DNA of 52,936 nt from Gemmiger formicilis (GTDB taxonomy: Bacteria > Bacillota > Clostridia > Oscillospirales > Ruminococcaceae). The stretch is taken from assembly GCF_016900095.1 (NCBI RefSeq), contig NZ_JACJJP010000025.1, positions 1 to 52,936 of the forward strand, in the 5' to 3' direction. Both the position numbers and the translations under genes were made by a program. Positions within the stretch are counted from its first letter, which is position 1, and each line of letters starts with the position of its first letter. Of this stretch, positions 16,149-24,953 are shown piece after piece. The notes beneath the pieces were generated by a model. It was not told where the DNA came from and searched no databases. It saw only the letters and a list, made by a program, of their open reading frames with translations.

Positions 16149-17597
16149 ATGTATGACGTGATCATCATCGGCGGCGGCGTCATCGGCGCGGCCGTGGCCC
16201 GGCGCCTGGCCCGCTGCCCGCTGAAGGTGGCGGTGCTGGAAGCCCAGAACGATGTGGCCAACGGCACCACCAAGGCCAACAGCGCCATCATCCACGCCGG
16301 CTACGACCCCGAGCCCGGCACCCTCATGGCCCGGCTGAACGTGGAGGGCAACCGGATGATGGGGCCTCTGTGCGAGGAGCTGGACGTACCCTTCCGGCGC
16401 ACCGGGTCGCTGGTGCTGGCCTTCGGGGCCGACCAGCAGCCCAGGCTGGAGGAACTCTACCGCCGGGGCACCGCCAACGGGGTGCCGGGGCTGCGGCTGC
16501 TTTCCGGAGCAGAGGCCCGGGAACTGGAACCCAACCTGTCCCAAGAGGTGACCGGAGCGCTGCTGGCACCCAGTGCGGGCATCGTGGACCCCTGGGGCCT
16601 GGCTCTGGCTTTGCTGGAAAACGCCGTCACCAACGGGGTGGAACTTTTCCGCCGCTGCCCGGTCACCGCCGTGAAGGCGGACGGTGAGAACTTCGTGCTC
16701 ACCACCCCCCGTGGGGACTTTGCCGCCCGGCATGTGGTCAACGCGGCGGGGGTGGACGCCGACAAGGTCCGCGCCCTGCTGGAATCCCCCGACTATACGG
16801 TGCGCCCCAACCGGGGTGAATACTATCTGCTGGACAAGACCGAGGGCAACCAGGTGAGCCGGGTGATCTTCCAGTGCCCCGGCCCCGAGGGCAAGGGGGT
16901 GCTGGTGGCCCCCACCGTCCACGGCAACCTGCTGGTGGGCCCCAACGCCGAGGCGGTGGAGGACCGCCGGGACCTGGGCAACACCGCCGACGCCCTGGAC
17001 TTTGTCCGCCGCCGGGCATTGCAGAGCGTGCCGGGGCTGAACCTGCGCCAGAACATCCGCAACTTCAGCGGCATCCGGGCCAACACCGACCGGGGAGACT
17101 TTGCCATCGAGACAAGCAAGGCCCACCCCCACTGGCTGGACCTGGCGGGCATCTGCTCTCCGGGCTTGAGCAGCGCCCCGGCCATCGCCGACTATGCGGC
17201 CCGGCTGCTGGCCGAACAGGGGCTGCCCCTGGAAGAAAAGCCGGATTTCCGCCCCCGGCGGCAGGCGGTGCCCCGCTTTCGGGAGCTGAACGCCGAACAG
17301 CGGGCGGAATTGATTCAGAAAGACCCCCGGTTCGGCCGGGTGATCTGCCGGTGCGAGACGGTCACCGAAGGGGAGATCGTGGCGGCGCTGCACAGCCCGG
17401 TGCCGGCCTGCAGCATCAACGGCATCAAGCGCCGGTGCAACGCGGGCATGGGGCGGTGCCAGGGGGGCTTCTGCGGGCCCCGGGTGCAGGAGATCATTGC
17501 CCGGGAGCTGGGCGTGCCCATGACCGATGTGCTCATGGACCAGGACGGTACCTGGGTGCTGGCCTGTGAGACCAAGACCGGAAAGGAGGAGGGGTGA
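16149..17597 (+). CDS. glpA: FAD-dependent glycerol-3-phosphate dehydrogenase subunit with BFD-like Fe-S domain (GlpA type)
   Basis: 482 residues. An N-terminal Rossmann FAD site, DVIIIGGGVIGAAVARRLA, starts a DAO-family oxidoreductase body (about 1-370). The C-terminal ~90 residues are a BFD-like [2Fe-2S] domain with CRCETVTEGE and RRCNAGMGRCQGGFC. This architecture is typical of the catalytic subunit of the anaerobic GlpABC-type enzyme, which oxidises glycerol 3-phosphate to dihydroxyacetone phosphate. AACGGGAGGCAACAT precedes ATG. It is the first gene of three coupled genes; the set in Firmicutes usually pairs it with an FAD/NAD protein and a DUF1667 protein, as here. L-2-hydroxyglutarate oxidases share the fold, but the neighbours favour glycerol 3-phosphate. 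Confidence 0.88.
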   Translation: MYDVIIIGGGVIGAAVARRLARCPLKVAVLEAQNDVANGTTKANSAIIHAGYDPEPGTLMARLNVEGNRMMGPLCEELDVPFRRTGSLVLAFGADQQPRLEELYRRGTANGVPGLRLLSGAEARELEPNLSQEVTGALLAPSAGIVDPWGLALALLENAVTNGVELFRRCPVTAVKADGENFVLTTPRGDFAARHVVNAAGVDADKVRALLESPDYTVRPNRGEYYLLDKTEGNQVSRVIFQCPGPEGKGVLVAPTVHGNLLVGPNAEAVEDRRDLGNTADALDFVRRRALQSVPGLNLRQNIRNFSGIRANTDRGDFAIETSKAHPHWLDLAGICSPGLSSAPAIADYAARLLAEQGLPLEEKPDFRPRRQAVPRFRELNAEQRAELIQKDPRFGRVICRCETVTEGEIVAALHSPVPACSINGIKRRCNAGMGRCQGGFCGPRVQEIIARELGVPMTDVLMDQDGTWVLACETKTGKEEG

Positions 17598-17599
17598 CC

Positions 17600-18898
17600 A
17601 TGGCGAATCCCTATGAACTCATCGTCGTCGGCGGCGGCCCCGCCGGTCTGGCGGCGGCCTGTCAGGCCTGGGAGAAGGGCCTGCGCCGCATCCTGATCCT
17701 GGAGCGGGATTCCGAGCTGGGAGGCATCCTGAACCAGTGCATCCACAGCGGGTTCGGGCTCCAGCGCTTTCGGGAGGAGCTCACCGGCCCGGAATACGCC
17801 GGGCGTTTTATTGAGATGCTGGCCGACACCGGGGTGGAGACCAGCCTGGACACCATGGTGCTGCAGATCGTCCCCGGGGAAAAGGGCGCGCTCCACCAGG
17901 TGCACGCCGTCAGTGCCAGGGACGGGTACCGGGTGCTGGAAACCCGGGCCGTGGTGCTGGCCATGGGCTGCCGGGAACGCACCCGGGGGGCCATCTCCAT
18001 CCCCGGCGAGCGGCCGTCCGGCATCTTCACCGCCGGCGCGGCCCAGCGGTATCTGAACATCGAAGGGTACATGGTGGGCCGCCGGGTGGTCATTCTGGGC
18101 TCCGGCGACATCGGCCTGATCATGGCCCGCCGCATGACCCTGGAGGGGGCCAAGGTGCTGGCCTGCGTGGAGCTCATGCCCTATTCCGGCGGGCTCATGC
18201 GCAACATTGTACAGTGCCTGGAAGACTTTGACATCCCGCTGTATCTCAGCCACACCATCACCGACATCAAGGGCCACAACCGGGTGGAACAGGTGACGGT
18301 GAGCAAGGTGGGGCCGGACCGACGGCCCATCCCCGACACCGAGATGGTTTTTGATTGCGACACCGTGCTGCTCAGCGTGGGGCTGATCCCCGAAAACGAG
18401 CTGACCCGGGCCGCCGGGGCCCGGATGGACCGGCGCACCAACGGCGCCATGGTGTACGAGAACATGGAGACCAGCATTCCCGGCATCTTTGCCTGCGGCA
18501 ACGTGGTGCACGTGCATGACCTGGTGGATTATGTCTCCGCCGAGAGCGAGCGCGCCGGCGCCGCCGCGGCCGCTTATGTGCAGGGGCAGCGGGCGGAAGA
18601 GAACGCCCGCACCGTGGAACTGAAAAACGGGGACGGGGTCAGCTACACCGTGCCCCAGACCGTCCGGGCGGACGCCGCCGGCAGGACGGTGGAGGTGTTC
18701 TTCCGGGTGAACCGGGTCACCGGACCCGCCGCCATTGCGGTGCGGGACGCGGACGGGAACTCCCTCACCGGGTTCCGCCGGGCCCACCTGGCCCCCGGCG
18801 AGATGGAACACATCCTGCTGCCGGGGGACCTGGTGCGTGGCGCCAGTGGACCCGTTACCATCGCCATTGAGGAGGACAAAGGGGGTGCAGCGCAATGA
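17600..18898 (+). CDS. FAD/NAD(P)-dependent oxidoreductase partner of GlpA
   Basis: 432 residues. The ATG at 17600 is chosen because GGAGGAGGGG is nine bases upstream; an in-frame GTG at 17594 would be too close. Two dinucleotide-binding folds are seen: LIVVGGGPAGLAAACQA near the start and VVILGSGDIGLIMARRM in the middle, plus FACGNVVHVHDLVDYV near the FAD-binding end. A C-terminal beta domain of about 90 residues follows. It probably passes electrons from GlpA to NAD(P) or to the Fe-S partner. The stop overlaps the DUF1667 start by four bases (ATGA), consistent with equal production of complex subunits. Confidence 0.85.
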   Translation: MANPYELIVVGGGPAGLAAACQAWEKGLRRILILERDSELGGILNQCIHSGFGLQRFREELTGPEYAGRFIEMLADTGVETSLDTMVLQIVPGEKGALHQVHAVSARDGYRVLETRAVVLAMGCRERTRGAISIPGERPSGIFTAGAAQRYLNIEGYMVGRRVVILGSGDIGLIMARRMTLEGAKVLACVELMPYSGGLMRNIVQCLEDFDIPLYLSHTITDIKGHNRVEQVTVSKVGPDRRPIPDTEMVFDCDTVLLSVGLIPENELTRAAGARMDRRTNGAMVYENMETSIPGIFACGNVVHVHDLVDYVSAESERAGAAAAAYVQGQRAEENARTVELKNGDGVSYTVPQTVRADAAGRTVEVFFRVNRVTGPAAIAVRDADGNSLTGFRRAHLAPGEMEHILLPGDLVRGASGPVTIAIEEDKGGAAQ

Positions 18899-19248
18899 AA
18901 GAACTGGTGTGCATCGTCTGTCCCCGGGGCTGCCGCCTGCAGGTGGATGAGCAGAACGGCTACGCCGTCACCGGCAACAGCTGCCCCCGGGGGGCCGAGT
19001 ACGGCAAAAACGAGCTGCAGCACCCCACCCGGGTGCTGACCACCACCGTGCGGGTGACCGGGGGCGTGCACTGCCGTCTGCCGGTCAAGACCAGCACGGC
19101 CATCCCCAAAGACCTGCTGTTTGACGCCATGAAGGTGGCCGACGCCGTCTGCGTGGCGGCGCCGGTGCAGCCCGGGCAGGTGATTGTGGAGAATCTGCTG
19201 GGCACCGGGGCGGACCTCATCGCCGGGCGGGGAATTGAAATGGCGTAA
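18895..19248 (+). CDS. DUF1667 small Fe-S protein of the glycerol-3-phosphate dehydrogenase set
   Basis: 117 residues. Begins MKELVCIVCPRGCRLQV and has Cys6, Cys9, Cys13 and Cys30, a likely iron-sulphur ligand set (CxxCxxxC plus C). The remainder is a small beta-rich domain ending in LLGTGADLIAGRGIEMA. DUF1667 proteins are regularly encoded after the GlpA-like and FAD/NAD genes and are presumed to relay electrons in place of GlpC; that role is inference from gene order. Translation is coupled to the previous gene. The stop codon lies inside a short direct repeat linked to the next repeat element. Confidence 0.87.
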   Translation: MKELVCIVCPRGCRLQVDEQNGYAVTGNSCPRGAEYGKNELQHPTRVLTTTVRVTGGVHCRLPVKTSTAIPKDLLFDAMKVADAVCVAAPVQPGQVIVENLLGTGADLIAGRGIEMA

Positions 19249-19260
19249 CGTTCCCCTTGA

Positions 19261-19398
19261 GCCTCCCCTGTGTAAGGGGAGGTGCCGCGCAGCGGCGGAG
19301 GGGTTGTGAAGCCGGATCTGTTTTCCGTTCACGGGCAATGGCGGAACGTTACCAACCCCTCAGTCAGCTTCGCTGACAGCTCCCCTTACACAGGGGAG
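19261..19398. repeat. MITE-like palindromic repeat, copy 1
   Basis: Its two ends carry a 19-base sequence (19264-19282 and 19380-19398) that is a perfect inverted pair; each end is also self-complementary (CTCCCCT / AGGGGAG). The first 50 bases (19261-19310) recur at 45869-45918 with two differences. Inner segments GGGGTTG and CAACCCC also pair. Small non-autonomous palindromic elements of this kind sit in intergenic spaces of related genomes, as I recall. No coding potential. Confidence 0.8.
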
Positions 19399-19424
19399 CC
19401 GGTCTGTACAGCAACAAACAAAAA

Positions 19425-19460
19425 CCCCGCCGATTCCTTACGGGAACCGGCGGGGTTTTT
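19425..19460. terminator. Bidirectional terminator between the glycerol operon and gdhA
   Basis: Stem CCCCGCCG / CGGCGGGG with further inner pairing, flanked by A4 and T5, so it functions for both converging units. Confidence 0.88.
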
Positions 19461-19486
19461 ATCTTGTTATGAAGTGCTCGTCAGAA

Positions 19487-20851
<1,365 letters not shown>

Positions 20852-20873
20852 CTAATTTCTTTCACCGGTTTTT

Positions 20874-20902
20874 ATACTAGCACGTCTGGAAAGCTTTGAC
20901 AA
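20874..20902 (-). promoter_or_regulatory. gdhA promoter
   Basis: TTGTCA (20897-20902), 17-base spacer, TAGTAT (20874-20879), giving a leader of about 35 bases. Confidence 0.7.
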
Positions 20903-21091
20903 GGTTTTTGAAAAACTTTTGTTGCCGTGGCGGGTCCATGTGTGCGCGAATAAAGTACAAAATATACAGTTTTTGTAAATTTTCACAAAATATGTAGGCG
21001 CGATGTACATATGTGGTGTATAATGGACAAAAAGCCGGTTCGCCGGCAATCGAAGGTCTTACGGTTGTCTTTTTCAAGGAGGAAACTTCTT

Positions 21092-23368
21092 ATGCAATCT
21101 GCAATTTCCGAGCTTCTGGCCCAGATGACGCTGGAAGAAAAAGCCGGGCTGTGTTCCGGGGCGGATTTCTGGCACACCAAGGCGGTGGGGCGCCTGGGCG
21201 TGCCCGCCATGATGGTATCCGACGGCCCCCACGGCCTGCGCACCCAGAAGGAGGGCGGCGGCGTCAACGAGAGCATCACGGCGGTGTGCTTTCCCGCCGG
21301 ATGCGCCGCGGCTGCCAGCTTTGACCCTGAGCTGCTGCGCCGGGAAGGCGCGGCCATCGGCGCCGAAGCCCGGGCCGTGGGCGTGGGTGTGGTGCTGGGC
21401 CCGGCGGTGAACATCAAGCGCAGCCCTCTGTGCGGCCGCAACTTTGAATACTATTCCGAGGACCCCTGCCTGGCCGGGGCCCTGGCCGCCGCCTACATCC
21501 AGGGGGTGCAGGACCAGGGGGTCGGCACCAGCATCAAGCATTTTGCGGCCAACAGCCAGGAATACCGCCGCTTGACCTGCTCTTCCAACATGACCGAGCG
21601 CACCCTGCGGGAGATCTATCTGCCCGCCTTTGAAACGGCGGTGAAGGAAGCCGCCCCCTGGACGGTGATGTGCAGCTACAACCGCATCAACGGCACTTAT
21701 GCCAGCGAGAACAAGACCCTGCTCACCGACATCCTGCGCAAGGAGTGGGGCTTTACCGGATTTGTCATGTCCGACTGGGGCGCCGTGGCCGACCGGGTGC
21801 GGGGGCTGTGCGCCGGGCTGGACCTGGAAATGCCCGGCTGCGGCGGCGTCAACGATCAGAAGATCGTGGCGGCGGTGCGCGCCGGCACCCTGGACGAATC
21901 GGTGGTGGACAAGGCCGCCGGGCGCATCCTGAACATTGTGCTGCGCCATGCCGATCTGGCGGGGGCCGCCGTGGGTGCCGAGCTGGACCTGGCCGGGGAC
22001 CACGCCAAGGCGGCGTCCATGGCCGCGGAATGTGCGGTGCTGCTGCAGAACCGGGGATCGCTGCCCCTGAAACAGGACCAGAGGGTGGTGTACATCGGCG
22101 GCTTTGCCGATGCGCCCCGGTACCAGGGCGGCGGTTCCAGCCATGTGAATTCCTTCCGGGTGGAAAGCGCCCTGGCGGCGGCCCGGGCCCGGGGCCGGGC
22201 GGTGGAGTATGTGGAAGGATTCCCCGCCGACCGTGACCAGCGGGAGGAAAGCGAGTTCCTGAAAGCGGTGGAGGCGGCGGAAAACGCCGATGCCGCCGTG
22301 ATCTTTGCGGGCCTGCCCGAAAGCTTTGAGAGTGAGGGCTACGACCGGCGGCACATGCGCCTGCCGGACGCCCAGAACAACCTGATTGCCCGGGTGGCGG
22401 CGGTGCAGAAGAACACCGTGGTGGTGCTGCACACCGGCAGCCCGGTGGAGTGCCCCTGGGCCGAGGATGTGTCGGCGGTGCTGTGCATGTACCTGGGCGG
22501 CGAAGGGGTGGGACGCGCCACCGACGCCCTGCTGTACGGCGAGGCCGAGCCCTGCGGCCGCCTGCCCGAAACCTGGCCCCTGCGGCTGGAGGACACCCCC
22601 TGCTATCTGGACTATCCCGGGGACGGCCGCACCGCCTACTACCGGGAAGGTGTCTTTGTGGGCTACCGCTGGTACGACGCCCGCAAGATGCCGGTGCGCT
22701 GGCCCTTCGGCCACGGGCTGTCCTACACCGGGTTTGTGTACAAGTCGGCGTCGCTGTCCTCCACCGATCTGGCCGAGGACGGCAGCGTGCAGGTGTCGGT
22801 GACGGTACGCAACTCCGGCGCCCGGTTCGGCCGGGAGGTGGTGCAGCTCTACATTGCCCCGCCGGAAAACGCCGTGCCCCGCCCGCCCAAGGAACTGCGC
22901 CACTTTGCCAAGGTATCCCTGCAGCCCGGGGAGGAGACCACCGTCACCTTCACCGTGACCAGGCGGGACCTGTGCTACTATGACGAGGAGCTGGGGGACT
23001 GGTACGCCGAACCCGGGGAATACAAGGTGCTGCTGGGCCATTCCAGCCGCAACATCCCCACCGTGCTGCCCCTGCATTACACCACCGCCCACCGCCGCCC
23101 CCTGACCGTGGACGAAAACACCCCCATCGGCGACCTGCTGCGGGACGACCGCACCGCCTCCATCGTGCGCACCATGCTCACCCGGTTTGGCGGGCTGATG
23201 GGCGCCAACGGCGGGGACGCCATCACCGAGGAAGCCGGTCTGCAGATGATGGACGGCATGCCTTTGCGGTCAATGGTGGCCTTCGGCGGCCCCGAAGCCG
23301 CCGCTGCCCTGCCCGGATTGCTGGCCGCCCTGCGGGGCGCCGTGCGGCCCCGGGAGGAGCGCACCTGA
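21092..23368 (+). CDS. Glycoside hydrolase family 3 beta-glycosidase
   Basis: 758 residues from ATG at 21092 (CAAGGAGGAAACTTCTT upstream; the open frame begins earlier but without a ribosome site). No signal peptide, so cytoplasmic. Domain order: GH3 N-terminal barrel with KHFAANSQEYRR and nucleophile Asp in GFVMSDWGAVADR; GH3 C-terminal sandwich (about 310-540); fibronectin-III-like domain (about 590-680, SVTVRNSGARFGREVVQLY). A further ~80 residues (from about 675) are rich in Asp, Arg and Gly and lie beyond the usual end. It probably removes terminal beta-glucose or xylose from short oligosaccharides; specificity cannot be told. TATAAT occurs at about 21017, with a poor -35 box. Confidence 0.93.
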   Translation: MQSAISELLAQMTLEEKAGLCSGADFWHTKAVGRLGVPAMMVSDGPHGLRTQKEGGGVNESITAVCFPAGCAAAASFDPELLRREGAAIGAEARAVGVGVVLGPAVNIKRSPLCGRNFEYYSEDPCLAGALAAAYIQGVQDQGVGTSIKHFAANSQEYRRLTCSSNMTERTLREIYLPAFETAVKEAAPWTVMCSYNRINGTYASENKTLLTDILRKEWGFTGFVMSDWGAVADRVRGLCAGLDLEMPGCGGVNDQKIVAAVRAGTLDESVVDKAAGRILNIVLRHADLAGAAVGAELDLAGDHAKAASMAAECAVLLQNRGSLPLKQDQRVVYIGGFADAPRYQGGGSSHVNSFRVESALAAARARGRAVEYVEGFPADRDQREESEFLKAVEAAENADAAVIFAGLPESFESEGYDRRHMRLPDAQNNLIARVAAVQKNTVVVLHTGSPVECPWAEDVSAVLCMYLGGEGVGRATDALLYGEAEPCGRLPETWPLRLEDTPCYLDYPGDGRTAYYREGVFVGYRWYDARKMPVRWPFGHGLSYTGFVYKSASLSSTDLAEDGSVQVSVTVRNSGARFGREVVQLYIAPPENAVPRPPKELRHFAKVSLQPGEETTVTFTVTRRDLCYYDEELGDWYAEPGEYKVLLGHSSRNIPTVLPLHYTTAHRRPLTVDENTPIGDLLRDDRTASIVRTMLTRFGGLMGANGGDAITEEAGLQMMDGMPLRSMVAFGGPEAAAALPGLLAALRGAVRPREERT

Positions 23369-23400
23369 TTTTTGCCCGGATTCGCCCGGATGAATAAGAG

Positions 23401-23437
23401 AAACCGGCCCCGCAGGCATTGCCTGCGGGGCCGGTTT
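23401..23437. terminator. Bidirectional terminator after the GH3 gene
   Basis: Perfect 18-base arms beginning AAACCGGCCCC with almost no loop. T-containing flanks on both sides serve the GH3 gene and the converging small gene. Confidence 0.82.
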
Positions 23438-23446
23438 GCTGCTGCG

Positions 23447-23896
23447 TCAGATGAATTCCCGCCAGGTGGTCTCGGCCCGGGTCTGGAAATCGCACAGCTC
23501 CTGCATCAGCTTGTGCGCCCCCGGGGAGGCCAGCGGGTAGTCGGTTTCCGCCCGCTTGCAGTCCAGCACGCCCTGGCTGCTGCCTTCGGCCAGCATGGTG
23601 GCAATGTTGCGGGTGGATTTGTCCAGCATGGTGCGGGTGCGGATGCCCATGCTCACGCTCATGCGGGCGGCGGCGCTCTGTCCCTTGGCTTGGCGGCCGA
23701 TGGCGTCCAGTGCCGTGTGGGCCTGCTGGTTCAGGCGGCGGTACTCGTTGCGCTGGCGCATCATCTCGGATTTCAGGGCCTGGTCATGGGTCAGGCCCAT
23801 GAGCTCCTCCAGCGTGTTCTTGCCCATCTCGGTGTTCTGCACCACTTCCTGCAGCATGCTTTCGTTGTCGTTTTGCATCTTTTCCTGTTCAGACAT
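23447..23896 (-). CDS. Small helical protein of unknown function
   Basis: 149 residues from ATG at 23896 (CAGGGGGTTTTGTT upstream). It is predicted almost entirely helical and Met/Gln-rich, with MLQEVVQNTEMGKNTLEEL, NRxY-like RRLNQQAH, MLDKSTRNIATMLAEGSSQGV and a C-terminal amphipathic helix. I recall similar ~150-residue proteins in many Clostridia without an assigned function, possibly ferritin-like four-helix bundles. I see no clear metal ligands. It is monocistronic, next to a degenerate GGDEF gene on the same strand (89 bases apart). Confidence 0.75.
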   Translation of the reverse strand: MSEQEKMQNDNESMLQEVVQNTEMGKNTLEELMGLTHDQALKSEMMRQRNEYRRLNQQAHTALDAIGRQAKGQSAAARMSVSMGIRTRTMLDKSTRNIATMLAEGSSQGVLDCKRAETDYPLASPGAHKLMQELCDFQTRAETTWREFI

Positions 23897-23985
23897 AACA
23901 AAACCCCCTGTGTACATCGTTGACCGCACCTTTGGCGGCACGGTTAGTATGCGTACACAGGGGGATCGTTATACAAAAAGGGAAC

Positions 23986-24783
23986 TCAGCCGCCCAGGCG
24001 CTGCTCCGCCAGGCTGACCATCCAGTCCCAGCTGCCGGTCTCGGCCCAGTCGGCGGAAACCACCGTGGCGGTGAACTCGCCACGGCGGGCCAGGGTGATG
24101 GAGAAGGTGCGCCGGGCGGAATCCATGGCGTCCCGCAGCCGGTGTTCCAGGCTCTTGGCGTCGGTGCCGATGCCCACCACCAGGAACACGCCGTCTTCCA
24201 GGCGCACCAGCGGGGTGTTCTCCTGCTCCGGCCCCACGGCCAGGCTCAGGATGCCGGCGGCGGTGGTCAGGCAGCGGTCGGCGGCGGCCACGCTCTCGGT
24301 GCGGCACAGCCGGGCGTACTCATTCACCCGCACCATGGCCACGCTCACAGCCTCCCCGGCTGCAGCGGCCTTGGCCACCCGGTCCCGGAACTCGGCGTCC
24401 AGGAAAGAGCGGTTGTACACGCCGGTCACATAGTCCCGGCACATCTCGCTGTGGCACTGGGTCAGCATGCGGGACAAGGCCGAAGCCTCCCGGCTGCCCA
24501 TGTTCAGCTGCTCGGGCAGGGTGTACACCGCCACCAGCACGCAGGGGCGGTGTTCCAACAAAACACTCCAGTACAGGGCCATGGAACCGTCGTTCTGGCC
24601 GTACAGGGGCCGCCAGGCGCGGCCGTTGTTATCCAGATCCGGCACCGATTCCACCGTTTCGGTGGGCTGCATGGTCTCCAGGTCCAGACGACGGCTGGCC
24701 CCTGCATCCACCACGAACACCTCATCAAACAAGCGGCTCAAAACGGCAATCTGGTCCATCAACTGCGAACGGGTATACTCCAT
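23986..24783 (-). CDS. Degenerate GGDEF-domain protein
   Basis: 265 residues from ATG at 24783 (GAAGGAGAGGCAACAGC upstream). The N-terminal ~110 residues are a small sensor-like alpha/beta region. From about 115 a GGDEF fold begins with RDYVTGVYNRSFLDAEF, matching the D-x-LTGLxNRR start of diguanylate cyclases. Where GGDEF should stand the sequence reads RLEDGVFLVV, so catalytic residues are missing and cyclic-di-GMP synthesis is unlikely. It may bind nucleotide or act as a signalling scaffold. Similar degenerate GGDEF proteins are frequent in related gut Firmicutes, from memory. Confidence 0.78.
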   Translation of the reverse strand: MEYTRSQLMDQIAVLSRLFDEVFVVDAGASRRLDLETMQPTETVESVPDLDNNGRAWRPLYGQNDGSMALYWSVLLEHRPCVLVAVYTLPEQLNMGSREASALSRMLTQCHSEMCRDYVTGVYNRSFLDAEFRDRVAKAAAAGEAVSVAMVRVNEYARLCRTESVAAADRCLTTAAGILSLAVGPEQENTPLVRLEDGVFLVVGIGTDAKSLEHRLRDAMDSARRTFSITLARRGEFTATVVSADWAETGSWDWMVSLAEQRLGG

Positions 24784-24897
24784 GCTGTTGCCTCTCCTTC
24801 GCTCCAACGTTTCATATCCCGCGGCCCGCAGAACGGGGCCGCCTTTATTTCTCTTTTATATTTTAGCACAATGTGTTCAATCTTTCACCATCCGCCT

Positions 24898-24919
24898 TGT
24901 ACAAAGAATTCTTTGTACA
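24898..24919. promoter_or_regulatory. Perfect 22-base palindrome upstream of the degenerate GGDEF gene
   Basis: Arms TGTACAAAGAA and its exact complement, with GAATTC at the centre, 115 bases upstream of the GGDEF-like gene and 35 after the lipoprotein stop. No U tract follows on the minus strand. A dimeric regulator site is the simplest reading. Confidence 0.45.
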
Positions 24920-24953
24920 GATGTGAAAAGTTGGCTTGTTTGCCGATAAGCAC

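Noticed and set aside
23986-24783. Active diguanylate cyclase
   Set aside because: The GGDEF signature is replaced by LEDGV, so synthesis of cyclic-di-GMP is not supported.
24825-24857. Terminator at GCGGCCC / GGGGCCGC followed by TTTATTTCTCTTTT on the plus strand
   Set aside because: No plus-strand gene ends here; on the minus strand there is no U tract, so it has no evident client gene.
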